64,000 nucleotides of DNA from Rhipidocladum racemiflorum. Its lineage: Eukaryota; Streptophyta; Magnoliopsida; Poales; Poaceae. This document shows, piece after piece, positions 45,219 to 57,109 of this stretch. The stretch is taken from contig CM070592.1 in NCBI GenBank assembly GCA_036346355.1, positions 30,711,967-30,775,966 of the forward strand, written 5' to 3'. The position numbers and the translations under genes were made by a program. The notes below the pieces were generated by a model. That model did no database searches and was not told the DNA's origin. It saw nothing but the letters and a program-made list of their open reading frames with translations. Position 1 is the stretch's first letter. Each line of letters begins with the position of its first letter.

Positions 45219-46839
45219 TATGTGATCCTGTCATGCTACTTTCACCTATTGCGACCTGGATGCTACTGTTGCAAAAATCAGTAAATTGTTAGTGGTGAGC
45301 TCTTATTGTACATGATTAGTACCGTAGAATTTTATACTAATGGATGTAATATTGCAGATTGATTTTTTGTGTACTACTTTAGTAGGACTGATGGTTATAT
45401 TTTTTTTAGAACCTTTACAGGTAACCCATGCTGTGAAATGTTTTGTTTCTTCATTTGTCTGACATTTTCTTCATGTATATTGCCTTCTTATCAAATACAA
45501 TTGATACTACATATGATGCTTATGTTGATGTTTTCTCTCCAAATTTCAGGCTCAACTCTGATTGGATAATGCTATACCATTTGGTCTTAACGCCCATGCA
45601 AATGCGGCGGGATCGGAAGCAGTGGCGGGAGCACGAGTAGCCGAGGTGCAACACTATCTACTGCTGCTTACCATGCTCCGTTGTCTATCTCGTTGTCCTC
45701 ATCATGATGTGTGTGCATGCAAAATTTGCTACCACACCATCCACCCGTGCCACACAGCACTGGTTACCACGGCAGCGACGGAGGAAGAGGTCGACGAGGT
45801 TGAGAAGGACAACCCCCCCTCCCCTCCGCAGGCCTACTCGTGGAGGTAGCGATTGAACAGTAAAGCCTCCTCGACTACTCTGGTATGTAGTGATTCTATG
45901 ACAAATAGAAGGTTTTGGTCTTTGAACTGTAGTTGTTCGATGTTATGCACCAATTGAGTAATTAACTAACTTTTAGCAGTGATTCGGATAAAAAAGGACT
46001 TGTAGCTAATGTTACAGCAAAACTTGAGATGTTATATGTGGCTATATTATGCTTCTTTTGCTGCAGAGCTTCTACTACTTGCAGTTCTTGACTAAACTTG
46101 TGTGGTTGTAGCATCTGGTATGGCTCATCATCTTCCCCGTATTTGCGATTGGTACCGACTGCTGAGAACCACCACCACCGGATCCACCATCTTTTCCCTC
46201 CTAACGCTTTTATAGGATTTTTTGAGGATTCTGATTTTTCTCACCATGCTTGATTTCTACCTTTTGCTGAACCTATAGTGCAAACTAGGAATGACTGGTG
46301 TATTTTGGGATAATGATTCACTACTACAGAATGCACGTTCTATCGGTTGCTTACTTTGAAGCTAAAACCTTTTATTGGATGGTAAAAAAATAGTGATAAT
46401 GCATTTTTTTTGTTCATAATCATACTGAGAGCTATTGCTTCATGCCCCTGTGGAGAGTGGCTAGGCAAATATATTTGTTTGAACTGTAGCTTCCTGGTTT
46501 TGTTTAGAATGCAGTAATTTTCAGTTCTCCCTATTTGTATATATTTCTCTACATTTGATGCCTAGAGAGGGGCTAGGCAAATAGATTTGTTTGAACTGTT
46601 GCTTCCTCGTACTGTCTCTTATTTGAAACATGCATCGAGTATATGTTAATAAATTAAGGAAATATTTTGGGATCATGTTGCTTTCATTGTCCTTTTGTGT
46701 TGCTATTTATCTAAATTTCATTTGCAATATTGATCAAAGTTAATATCTCATGGGTTGACAAGTCAAAATATCTTAAGATTCTTATTTGCAGAGAACTCTA
46801 ATTTGGTATTCCGTTGCAACGCACGGGCACTCTACTAGT

Positions 46840-47398
46840 TTAAATAAGTATTTAAGAACCTTTGTTCTGTTACACCACTCTATATTTATATGGGCCTGAT
46901 ATTTCTTTAGCAAACACATGTTATACGAAACAACCCATCGATTACCTAGTCTCGATTTCATTTCATAACATATATATAGCATTCTCACGCCGTTTATATA
47001 CCGGGAAACCGTCTTTATCAATCGATGTTTCATCATTAATTTTTTTGGATAGTATTTCAAACACGCAACATCTTAATTTCATGCATGGACAAATGAGTGT
47101 TTAGAGAACCACATGGTCCGAGAAGCATATGTTCCGCTACCAAAGCATATCCTAGACGTTGAAGGATTGTTGGCGCTAAATACCCCTAAACAGTGTTTAG
47201 ATACGATAATCGACACTCAACAGTGAAAGAAATAATTGAAGCAATACTAAACCAAGATAATCAATCACAATAAGAAAGAGATCAAATACCAAAACCACCA
47301 ATAATTATTACATGTTGACGTTCCTTTACATGGAAGCACCAATCCCCTCCAGATCACCTCTAACCTCTCTCTTCCCATCTCTTTCTCAACTGCATCTT
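46840..47398. mobile_element. Unassigned sequence with a possible LTR start at 47168
   Basis: TGTTGGCGCTAAATACCCC at 47168 has the look of a grass LTR 5' end, and the following CACTCAACAGTGAAAG sequence would be the LTR body, cut at 47399 by a gypsy LTR start. The first 320 bp show nothing recognisable. Confidence 0.35.
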
Positions 47399-47630
47399 GT
47401 AACATCCCAAAATTTGCTCTTAATATATTTAATGTGTTTTGAGATTATTTGGAATTTTTTTGAATTTATTTGGAATCTTTGAGGTTAATTTGAATTCGAG
47501 CCCTATTGAACTAATTGCATTAAATAAAAATCATGCTTTTTTGCATAAGCACAAAATTTAAAATTTTGTTTATAATAAAGATAATTGGTAGATGAAAGTG
47601 TCTTTCAAATATTTTCAAAAACATGTTATG
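47399..47630 (+). mobile_element. Gypsy-type LTR head, copy F (fragment)
   Basis: TGTAACATCCCAAAATTTGC followed by AT-rich, TTGAATTTGAAT-like sequence is the head of the same LTR superfamily as copies B and E. It breaks off at GACCCTGTTTGGC. Confidence 0.55.
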
Positions 47631-47631
47631 A

Positions 47632-48227
47632 CCCTGTTTGGCATGGCTCCAGCTCCGAATTTTGTAGCTTCAGATTCAACTTCTCACTTGGATCCACTTC
47701 ACTGGGAATCTAGAGCTGTCAGAGAAAGTGTTTGGCTATAAAGTTAGCTCCAGATGTAAGAATGAGAGAACTGTGTGCAAAAGGACTAGAGTACCCTCAC
47801 TCATAATATTTCCTTCGATTTTTTCTGTGTAATAAGACAAGAAGCATGTGGCACTATGGATTTGATTTGGAGATGTGTTTTAAATGAAAGCCGAGTAGAG
47901 CGTCTGATACAAGATACAATTTAACCGAGTAGAACACATGTAGGTGCTGCTACAACAAAACTCTCTTAACCCTTAGTGACATGATATATTGATGAGAATG
48001 GCTAAGTAACACTCGAGTGTTCTTTTGGTTTGTGAGCACTCAACTTGGGGGCTACAAAGAGGAGGGTGGTGGGGAGAGATGGCAAATTGATTGGATCAAT
48101 GGATCTAGATCCAAAGGTTACAAATTTGAGTGTTCACAAACTAAAAAACACTCAGGTGCTCCCTAGACACCCCTATATTGATTTTCTAGATATCTACCAT
48201 TGCAAATACTCAATAAAACACTTTCGG
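47632..48227 (+). mobile_element. Possible hAT-like MITE start (GACCCTGTTTGGCATGGCTC)
   Basis: The GGCCCTGTTTGGCATGGCTC-type start with CAGCTCC-rich subterminal sequence is common to small grass hAT-like elements. A right end was not found, so only the left end is supported. The remaining sequence is unassigned. Confidence 0.35.
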
Positions 48228-48600
48228 GAGCTTCCCTGAAAGCACCGGGTGCCCACGTGTCCAGCCGGCTGTTTTACAAAAAAGTTCAGCATTTTTACAA
48301 AAAAATCTCTCCATTTCTTCAAATTACGTATAGGTCCCTACAAATTTACGAATAGGTCCTTTGTGATTTTTTTAGGGGAAGAAAAATTTTCTCGATTTGC
48401 GTTTAGGTCCCCGGCTTGTTACTTTACGGAAAGAGGCTCTCGTTAAATGCGAATCGCGAGCGAGCCATTTTCTAATTTTTTGGGGTAGTGATCAAGTCCA
48501 AAAATATAGCGAATAGGTCCCCGCTCCTTACGTTCAGGTCCTTTCTCCGTTTTTCCTGAAAATAATATTTTTGTGAATGAAAATAAATGTGCATCTCTAT
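48228..48600 (-). repeat. Interspersed repeat R, copy 2
   Basis: The reverse complement matches 950-1275, including GAAAAACGGAGAAAGGACC, CGGGGACCTATTCGC and GGGGACCTAAACGC. The minus-strand frame is not conserved between copies, so it is non-coding. It extends toward AGCCGGCTGGACACGTGGGC at its left end. Confidence 0.6.
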
Positions 48601-49225
48601 CTATATGCCTTTCCTCCCAACTTTTTTTGTTTTACGTTCGCGCGCGGCGTGCGCCGCGCTTACTCTTCTAGTGTCCTACAATCTGAAACAATGTCTGAAC
48701 ACTTAACACATTTTGAAAACGCGTACTCTCTGAACATATTACAATTTTCTTTTTTCATCAGAGCATTATACAGAGACATGAACTCCATTTCAATTTTTCA
48801 TTAGATTCAGACATGGCAATTCCCAGTAGTGAAACAAGCAAAACGTGAGAACTACATTCATCACAAAAACAACCTAATATCCCCAAGAAAGAGCAATAGC
48901 GGTTGCAAGCTCGTCACGATTTTTGACTTCAAGCATGTATAGGTCTACCAAAAAATAGCGGTTGAATACAGTATTTCTGACATACTGTAATAGCATAAAA
49001 AGTAGTGAAAGATTGTACTCCTTGCAAATATAGTTACCATTCCATCCAAAGTCCAGCATATGACGCCCACTTGTTATTCTTATCAGCAATGTCATTCATG
49101 CTTATTTTAAGCACAGATAAAGAGAACTCAGCTTAAGAGCACATCAACATATTGATTAGTATCTTTTTTTTTCAGGAAAGAGCATGAATCTTGTATGTCA
49201 TTTGTTGTACGCCAACTATTTTCAA
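48601..49225. other. Unassigned sequence
   Basis: No gene, tRNA or element terminus recognised; only short AT-rich frames. Confidence 0.4.
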
Positions 49226-49440
49226 CTTTGCCAGTAGGGGTGTAAATGGGTCGGGTAATACCCGACCAGTACCCGTACCCAGATGCAAAATTACCCTAAT
49301 AGAAAACTATTTTACATTACCCGCCGGGTACGGGGGAAGGTTAGGTTCGAGTTCGGGTCGGGTATGGGATCGCCAATACCCGCTGGGTACGGGTCGGGTT
49401 CGGGTACCCAGATAATTCTCGCATCCGGGTACCCGAATGT
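49226..49440 (+). mobile_element. hAT-type terminal segment
   Basis: TAGGGGTGTAAATGGGTCGG with repeated GGGTACCCG / CGGGTCGGG words is the characteristic terminus of grass hAT-type elements (TAGGGGTGTAAA). The other end was not located. The GC-rich frames from 49283 to 49790 are composition artefacts. Confidence 0.6.
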
Positions 49441-49835
49441 GGCCACAGCCCAGCCGCAGCCGGCCAGCCCACAAGGGCCAGCCGCCCAGGCACTCATGCC
49501 CAGCAGCCCACAAGAGTCTTCCTCATTCCCTGTCAAGAGAAAACCTAGCAACCTCACTCCCTGTCTCCCTCATTCATCCTCAGACCTCAAGCCGCTGGCG
49601 CGCATTCGGCCCCGTCCCCGCCCCCGCCCTGAGCCTGGCGCTTGCCCCTGCCGACGCGCGCTCGCCCCGCCTTCGCCGGCCCCCGCCCCCGCCGGCGCTC
49701 GCCCTTGACCCCAACCCTGCCTCCGCCGGCGCTCACCCTGGTATGGACTATGGGAGATCTTTTAAGTTGTTCAAATTGCAAGATGGCTAAATCATTTGAT
49801 ATGGACTATGAGTTTAGCCTTTTCATTTTCTTAAA

Positions 49836-50324
49836 GTGGTTATTATTGTGTTAGGAATTTCTGTTTCTCACAGTATACAGAAGTGTTGTGAGCCTTGGCC
49901 GGATTCGGATTCGTGCTTGACTGGGGGACATTGATCCTGGTTTCGGTGTTTGATTGGCTGCTGGATCAAGGGAGATCAACGCAACAGAATCCTGTGTGTG
50001 CTTTTCCTGAACTTTGATGTTGATTTTCTAATTCCAAATCCAATGGACAGCGAAACAAAAGAAAAATTGAAACTTGGGTTGGCTTGAATCGAATTCAGAT
50101 TCTATTGGAAAACAAGTTGCAATACAATTAAATGAATCAAATAAATGTATCTGGAATAGATTAAAGTGCAGTGAAAAATGGTTTGTTTATGTTTCCTACA
50201 TGACGGGCAACCTCTTCCCAGTCGCTGCCCGTGTCTGCCTGTCTTGCTGCAATCTTAAAGTGGTTACTATTGTGCTAGGAATTTCTGTTTCTCACAGTAT
50301 ACAGAAGTGTTGTGAGCCTTGGTT
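49836..50324 (+). repeat. 66-bp direct repeat flanking 360 bp
   Basis: GTGGTTATTATTGTGTTAGG to TGAGCCTTGG at 49836-49902 recurs at 50259-50324 with few changes. The interval contains no recognised gene. It could be a local duplication or ends of a small element. Confidence 0.7.
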
Positions 50325-50439
50325 GGGTAAGGGGCTTGCCGTTCATGAAACAGTATACAGTCATTTAGCCACACATGATGATCAGCCAGCCAGGAGTTAT
50401 TCTCCCATGCTGGCCGCCAAGGCTCTGAGGCCTGGTTGA

Positions 50440-50610
50440 AGAACAGAGGGAGACTAGGAACAACTTTGTTTACTCTTTACTTAGTGTATTGTACAGATGA
50501 AGTCTCTTTTAAATAGAAGAGTACCTAACAGTCTAGATAAACGGAATGATATGCACCTGACGATAAGATATGCAACTAACTAGATAAGATATGAACTAAC
50601 TCCTCTAACA
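50440..50610 (-). mobile_element. Copia-type LTR (minus) with primer binding site
   Basis: On the minus strand TGTTAGAGGAGTTAGTTCAT begins at 50610, TTCTATTTAAAAGAGAC acts as TATA box, and TCTGTTCTTCA ends near 50440, followed by ACCAGGCCTCAGAGCC, a degenerate match to the TGGTATCAGAGCC primer binding site. No gag follows. Confidence 0.5.
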
Positions 50611-50707
50611 GTGAGATATATACACAACTAACAGATAGAATTGGCATTGAACTAATTGGCCATATATACACAACTAACAGATAGAATTGGCATTGAACTA
50701 ATTGGCC
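50605..50707. repeat. 53-bp tandem duplication
   Basis: ATATATACACAACTAACAGA through GAACTAATTGGCC occurs twice in tandem, near identical. Confidence 0.85.
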
Positions 50708-50810
50708 AACTCCCTGATCGAGTTAGCCTTCGGCTGGCCCTACATAATATGCAGAAATGCTGCTGCTGTGAGCTGGCCTGGCTGGCCCATGTCCACAGAA
50801 AGTAGATATA

Positions 50811-50845
50811 ACTAGAAAGATGTATGCGCTACGCTGCGCTGTTGA
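50811..50845 (-). mobile_element. Helitron-like 3' terminus (minus)
   Basis: On the minus strand AGCGCAGCGTAGCGCATAC, a GCGC...GCGC hairpin, is followed by ATCTTTCTAG|T. Hairpin plus CTAG before T is the Helitron 3' signature. The CIPK and other exons that follow at higher coordinates all lie on the minus strand, as expected for its cargo. Confidence 0.6.
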
Positions 50846-51182
50846 TAATATCGTTCGTTTGGCAGAGATCAAACATAAAATTGTTTAGAAATCACATACA
50901 ATAGAAATAATTAATAAAAATGTATAACTGAGGCCATATTATACATCTCAAAACTAATGTAGTCTATTCGAATACAATACTAATCAATATAAGAAAAATG
51001 ATTAGGGGTATGCTACAAAGTACACCAACCAGAATTCCTGGAATCACCTTTTTATCTCCAGTAGAAAACCACAAGAGGGGTAGGTGAACTGAGCTTTAGA
51101 GATTTGTAATTACAAAGGAAGTAAGAAGAGATAATAAACAATGATAGTATCCAGGTGTTTTGTATCTTTTAATAAGCATTAC

Positions 51183-51880
51183 CTTTTTAGAAAAGGAGAT
51201 AATGTTTTCATCCTCGAAAGGCAAAAAACCAGCAAGAAGAAGAAAAAACATTATCCCACAAGAACAGATATCTGCAATTGCACCATCATAGCCTCTATCC
51301 TCGATTGCCTGCAAAGTTCAAATAGGAACCTAAGTTAGACAAACTTGGTTAGTTCTAGTGGAGCCAACACATAACTATACTACGAAGAATGGAAAATAAT
51401 AACTTAGGAGCAATATAGTTTGATGTTCTACGTGTTGCGCGCAATATCCTGTCAGCCTGTAGGATCGAAAATAGATCAATAGTATTATGGCATAAAATCA
51501 AAATGAAATCAACACAGTAACAATTATGTGATTGTTATTAGGACTCAACTCAAACTGATATATTATAGTAATACCTTCATTTGCATGGTTAAAGCACTTA
51601 AACCAAAGCCGGATACTTTCAGGTTTTCATCAGCATCAAGTAAAAAAAATCTCTAACTGCAAATGCAATTTAAACATTATTATGTGACATTTCTACACTT
51701 TTGTGCTCATAATTAATTATGAAAGAACACATGGCAAGAAGGCTAAGGGTTTACCTCCAAGTCTCTATGATGCACACCCCTATTGTGGCAATAGCCAACT
51801 GCGCTAACCAGTTGCTGAAAGTATTTGCGTGCTTCATCCTCCTTCAACCTTCCATCAGTATGCTGATTTGGAAGTTGGTA
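51183..51880 (-). pseudogene. CIPK (CBL-interacting protein kinase) fragment, three exons
   Basis: Minus-strand exons about 51880-51755 (GRLKEDEARKYFQQLVSAVG, YCHNRGVHHRDLE), 51656-51575 (LLDADENLKVSGFGLSAL) and 51308-51183 (DRGYDGAIADICSCGIMFFL, LLAGFLPFEDENI) cover kinase subdomains V-IX of a CIPK/SnRK3. GT/AG borders are kept. CIPKs phosphorylate transporters after calcium-CBL binding. Broken features: HRDLKPEN reads HRDLE, the magnesium-binding DFG is GFG, ADIWSCG is ADICSCG, and one extra T in exon 2's start shifts the frame. The N-lobe and NAF regulatory domain are missing. It is likely Helitron cargo. Confidence 0.85.
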
Positions 51881-54590
51881 TCTAACAGCAAATAGAATCA
51901 ATCAAAACATGATAATGTAAAAGAATCAACATTGTCATAGGATAATATAACCTGATTCATCTCAAATGGATAGATGATATGTTCCAAAGAAGAAAAATTG
52001 CATACAATAAATACCTCCAGAGAGGTTTTAGTGGTTCATGGGCTGTAAAAAGTAATAGAAACCACATAAAAGGCTTAATCATTCATAAATTTTAAGTATT
52101 TTTCAAAATTCCCAGAAAAAAGTACTTATCAGATCTCTCCAACTGTACTGATCTAGATCTTGGAAGCTCAACTGCCATTTCCTGTAACTCATCCCAAAAA
52201 TAATGGATTCCCCCCTTTTCCCTATGTAGGAGCCCTAGCATTATGATTGTTTTACCAATCTATTTAGCACAGTTTTTGTCAAAAGTTGGTTCGCTCGGAG
52301 AGGAAAATATTTAGGGTAAAAACCGCAGTCTTAGCTTGCTGTTATGCAAGAGATCTCATATTCTTAGTAATAAGACCTATCGAAACCTTTGTCATGCTAC
52401 TACAGAGATTTAGTCATTCAATAATATAGGGAAAAAGGGCAACTACAACAGTGCAACGAACATACGTTCCACCTCAAAAAAGGCATACCGAAGAAGTAAC
52501 TATTAATTTGATTGGTATGCACCATGCAAGAAACAAAATGAAATTACGGTAGAAATAATAGAGAATGATCTTCAATAAAGGAAGGATCACATGCTAGATT
52601 TAGCTATCGGGAACATGAGATCACCATAAATAGGCACAATGATTACATGCTTTATACCATTTTTTCAAGAAAATAACTATATAAAACCATAGCTTTCATA
52701 TTTCACCAATACAAAAAATGTAGGTAGAGCTGCATCAAATCTAGCTTCCTTATTGCAGGCCTAGCATGTCTGCTAAGGCGGTATTCATGACAATATCAAA
52801 GAAGTCCAACAGCTTGGTTCACTAAGCTCAAAGCAACTCTAACTCCCTCATCAATGCCTGATAACAATATACCATGCAACTTTGAATTTATACTATCGTA
52901 GCAATAAATAATTAGCTAATCACCCACTTCAAAGCAAAAATGAAGCCATCTCTAATTGATTAGGAAAAAAACACTCACCCAAAAGAATCGCCTTTGTTGT
53001 AGGCCCGAAAAAAACGGATATACCCAAAACTGTGACCGCACTAACTCCATATAAGCGGTCACCCAACCGATTCCATCCCTTCGAATAGCAGTTCAGAAAT
53101 GTATATGGAAATAAAGTAAAAGCCAAAATGAGACCAAGCACATATCCAAATCGATGATTATGTTGTAAAGGTAAATGGAGCTAGCTATTTCACTCTAGGC
53201 AGTGCATACAAACAGTGCCAATCTCTTTAGACTGCCATTTTCTACCACCTTCACATAAAAATTCATTCTTTTAAACAGGGAGAAATAAGCTAAAAAGCAC
53301 CTTAGGAACACAAAAACATAGTGAAATAGCAAAACTGAATTCGTAGATGCAAAGCGGGAGAAAAATTAGGCGCATAGAAGAGGCACATAGGGCCCCTTTT
53401 ATGGCAAACACTTTTAGAACAAGAGAATGCCCTAATAATGGTAGATTTTTCATTAGTGCATAGCCAATATGTACTATCGAGACCGGTATGTAGTAACCAA
53501 AAGTTTGAAGTCACATCTACTTTGCTCACCAAAACAAAAGGGCATGGAATAATATCACTACGAACAGGTATGAGCAGTTGGGTAAGAATGTGAGACATGA
53601 ATAGTATGAAGACTAACCTGAAAACAAATGGTAGGCTTGACATCAACACAAATCTTGAGCCTGACAATCTTGCACTTCTAACCAACTTGACCATTGATTG
53701 GTAGCAATCTGAAACCTGAGAGATATAGGACCACATAAGTATATAAGATAGGACGTTCATTTGGACCCAAAAAGACTTATGAAAAAGCTATTTAGGAATC
53801 TTGTTGTAAGAACATCCAAAGCATAAATGAGAGAGAAAGTAAACTTAATACGGTGAACAACAAACCACAATATCTAAATATGATATGGAAATAGAACTAT
53901 ACAGTTACTCACTCGTAATAAAATTGAACATCACATGCAATCTAATATAGCAAAAAAGGAAGGGAGTAATGTTTTTGCCTGTAGATCAGAAGGAAGCATA
54001 GTTGATACCAGTGCAATGACCATTCTCCAAACATAGTTAAAGGACAGCAGGTAACGATAAAGAAATAGACAGATATATCTCCAAGTTCAATGACATCTAA
54101 AAGAGGTATGGAAATAAAAATATAGAAAAAGGGAAGGAGATAAATCCAAGAGAGGAACGTTGACAACAACACAACACTCTAAAAGAGAGAGTTTTGACCA
54201 CCCTGTGGAAGTACCAGAGCTGATAGCTTTACCTTGCAACGGCCACACAACTTCACACCTATAATTGTTAGCTTATTTATCTTTATGGTCTGTACAGATA
54301 CTCAGAGTATGGGTCACATCCATCAACAAAACAATGGAAAAAAAAGTCATCTATATAAGAAAACAAGCATTAGTGAAAATTTGCATGGTTGGTTCAGCGC
54401 ATGCATTTTGTGTGCATCACATCTAAAGGAGCTAACAACTCATTCAGCATATTTTTTTTACCTACAAAATAAAGACAGTGGGTATCAGTTGTAAAAAAAT
54501 TAATGCAATAATGTTTTTTTAACCAAAATTGTAAGAACAATAATCCGCACATAAGATGTAAATAGGACTGTTGCATGAAAATTCGAACTT
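51881..54590. other. Intron-like sequence with weak exon candidates
   Basis: AT-rich sequence without recognisable domains. A minus-strand segment at about 53640-53725 (KCKIVRLKICVDVKPTICFQ) has exon-like composition but no family match. The rest is likely intron of the gene pieces on either side. Confidence 0.35.
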
Positions 54591-54849
54591 CTTAATGGAA
54601 AATAAATAGAACAATTCATCTTGAAATCTCATTCAAAATTTCAATGGCTTCAGCACCTTCTAACATTGAAGCGTTCCTAAGATGTATGAGATCCACAACC
54701 ACACAAGGATTGAATGGTTTTTAATATCAGTGTGTATCGGAAGCTTTCCTAAGATGTATGAGATCCACAACCACATAAGGATTGAATGGCTTTTCATTCA
54801 GAGTGTATCGGATGCACTTTCTTACTACATCAGCCATGTCAAATCCTGC
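54590..54849 (-). pseudogene. Unidentified exon with internal 76-bp duplication
   Basis: After a TATTCAG acceptor the minus strand reads AGFDMADVVRKCIRYTLNEK, PFNPYVVVDLIHLRKA; a 76-bp tandem duplication (about 54675-54825) then repeats a CVVVDLIHLRNA segment before MLEGAEAIEILNEISR and a stop. The duplicate is not a multiple of three, so it shifts the frame. I do not recognise the family; the composition and conserved look suggest a real plant protein. Confidence 0.5.
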
Positions 54850-55257
54850 CTGAATATATGGAAAAAAATATCTACAATTACGTGCACATAAACTTTTGCC
54901 ACCAACAACATAAAAAAGTAAATTATCCCTCAAACAGCAGTATATATCAACAATGGAATGGAAGGATGCATTGGTACAAAGAACTAACAGTTTACTAAGT
55001 GAAAATAACTATTCTGGTCTGTGCAGCAGAATCTATGGTTTAGATCTTTACTGCAAGATAGCATTTAGTTTAAAGATTTCTATCACAAGCTACCAAAAAT
55101 ATTGATTCACTACCATCATGAGTGTACTGTCAGAATAAGATGTCCAGCTAAGCAACAGCGTAACACTGGTTAAAGTAGTTTCAGCAATAGAGAAAATAAA
55201 GCAGGTGCATTATAGCAAATCCAATATAAGTTCAGTTTCTCAAAAATAATGGCCGAG

Positions 55258-55368
55258 TCCAGGTCGTATGTTTTCCATTAGTCCTTCAAGAACTGGAAAA
55301 TACACTGCATCCCTGTCCCTCTGAAACAGCTCATCTAGCGACTTCAACAAGAATATATTCTTACTCGC
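55258..55368 (-). pseudogene. Unidentified exon-like segment
   Basis: After a TTTGCAG acceptor the frame reads ASKNIFLLKSLDELFQRDRD, AVYFPVLEGLMENIRPGLG. It lies in the same orientation as the exon at 54849 and could precede it in one gene. No family recognised; no clear donor site. Confidence 0.45.
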
Positions 55369-55838
55369 CTGCAAAGAAACACATGTTTAGCATTAAATAC
55401 CAGCAAGATATAGCACCAAGTGTTGTAGATTAAGAGACACAGTATCTGTAATTATATGTGAAAAAAGAAAGGAAACAAAGCCTAAAGTCAAGTTTGTGAT
55501 CAACAAGGGAACAAATATAAAATGTTGTGCTTCAGCATCTGCATAAAACCATTTGTTCGACACAAGGAAGCAAACCTATGAATGGTTATAAAATTAACAT
55601 TGCAAGTTCATGCCACTTAGAATATGCTAAGATTAAACCAAGCGTTCAAAATTATGTACAGAAACCTCATTAACACACAATGAAACAAGATCCTTTTAAT
55701 TCTTTGTTAACGTGCTTGGTAATAACGCCTAAGAAGGAAATACGGTAAGCCTAACTAATCATAAATCAAACTGAGTTATCTAGTATGATTCCCAGGTATT
55801 CTATGAATAGAGATAATCTTGCAAATATAGAATTCACC

Positions 55839-56008
55839 GATGAAAGAAAAACAAGCACGACCAGGGCCAAGTAAACATGATCAAACAGCGAACAAATAGG
55901 ATTAATCAATTTGTTGGCGACACTGATGAAAGAAAAACAAGCACGAGCAGGGCCAAGTAAACATGACCAAACAGCGAACAAACAGGATTAATCAATTTGT
56001 TGGCGACG
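55839..56008. repeat. 85-bp tandem duplication
   Basis: GATGAAAGAAAAACAAGCAC to GATTAATCAATTTGTTGGCG occurs twice with an 85-bp offset and a few differences. Confidence 0.85.
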
Positions 56009-56462
56009 CATGGCCAAGTAAACTTGCAAATACAGAATTCACCGATTTGTTGTTCTGGTGAGCTCTAGACCTATGCCATAATCGATGGGTTTATCCACGT
56101 CACTGAACCCCAAGATGTAATCTTCGAACAAACGGCAAAAAATAGCATGGATTATTGCAACAGTCTAGATAAACGCGCAAAGCCTAACCATTGGGCCACC
56201 AAAAACCCTCCTATAGAATCGATTGCACAAACGAAACCCTAGGAACGCAGCTAAGATGGAGCAAAGCAAAAGCATTAGGTCGACTACGCGGTATCCACAA
56301 GCTGCAGGACCATGAAGAGTGGGGAAAGGAGAGGAAAAGGACCCGGTTAGCCAAATGGGACCAAATTGCCACCAATCCGAGCGAGAAACCAGCAAATAGC
56401 CATACCAAGAACAACTCAACAACACCGCGCTGATCATACTGCGCCAAGAATTTGTTCCTAAA

Positions 56463-56837
56463 TCACAGTTGTTCAACAAAGCACACCAAAAGCCAAAAAC
56501 CAGCACAAACACAAATCGCCCCCAAAGGCACCGAAAGATGAGGGAAATTTGTAAAAGAGAGGAAGGGGAAGGGTGGAGCTCGCAGGCTACGACGGGAAGA
56601 GGGGAAGCAGGGGGCGACGTAGGGAGCGAAGAAGGTGGAAACGACCAAAGAGCTTGGAGGAGTGGGCCTGCGGATGGGCGGAGAGAACAAGCGGCAACGA
56701 CTGGTGAGGCGAGGTTGAGTGCGGCGATGCGGCGGGGTGGGCACGGCGATCCTCGCAAGAGGATTGGGCGGACGGCACCACGAGAACGAGGGGAAAAGGG
56801 GGCTGGTCCTCGAGGACTCCGCGGGCGGCGATTTCAT
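56463..56837 (-). CDS. Candidate GC-rich first exon of an unidentified gene
   Basis: A 124-codon minus frame starts MKSPPAESSRTSPLFPSFSW and is Ser/Pro/Arg-rich, similar to organelle-targeting leaders of grass proteins. The base composition switches from AT-rich to GC-rich over it, as at the 5' end of many grass genes. An overlapping 197-codon frame exists, so the frame choice is uncertain. It could be the start of the gene represented by exons at 55368 and 54849. No domain recognised. Confidence 0.35.
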   Translation of the reverse strand: MKSPPAESSRTSPLFPSFSWCRPPNPLARIAVPTPPHRRTQPRLTSRCRLFSPPIRRPTPPSSLVVSTFFAPYVAPCFPSSRRSLRAPPFPFLSFTNFPHLSVPLGAICVCAGFWLLVCFVEQL

Positions 56838-57109
56838 GGCGATGTATTAGCCAAGGCTCGGGTACGCGCGTACGGTGAGATCGGCGTCGGCGCGAGAGAT
56901 CGATGGTAGCGGCAACTGGGACCCGTAGGTGAACACACGAAAACCACCGGGTCCTCTGTGCGAAAAATGCCGACGTGCCCTTATAAGAAGAGTTAAATTA
57001 TTAAATTATTATTATTAATATATCAATGGCTGGCAGGCAACAGCAAGTCAAATTGTTTGCAACATGTAAACTACAGTTGTAACTAGTAGTAAGTAGCAAC
57101 AGTACCAGT

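Larger units (their letters stand above)
43316..46838 (+). mobile_element. Probable Helitron body with captured exon-like pieces
   Basis: The right end CCGTTGCAACGCACGGGCAC then TCTACTAG|T (46835-46838, T at 46839) is the classic grass Helitron terminus. Upstream there are exon-like islands in the same orientation at 43502-43600 (MELSSKVSKKFQYTKYWNAI) and 43798-43920 (LQDVAYKLEEYFVKTHKCES), and a GC-rich stretch at 45560-45850. I cannot name the source gene. The left TC end is not found, so 43316 is only the first base after the hAT end. Confidence 0.55.
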
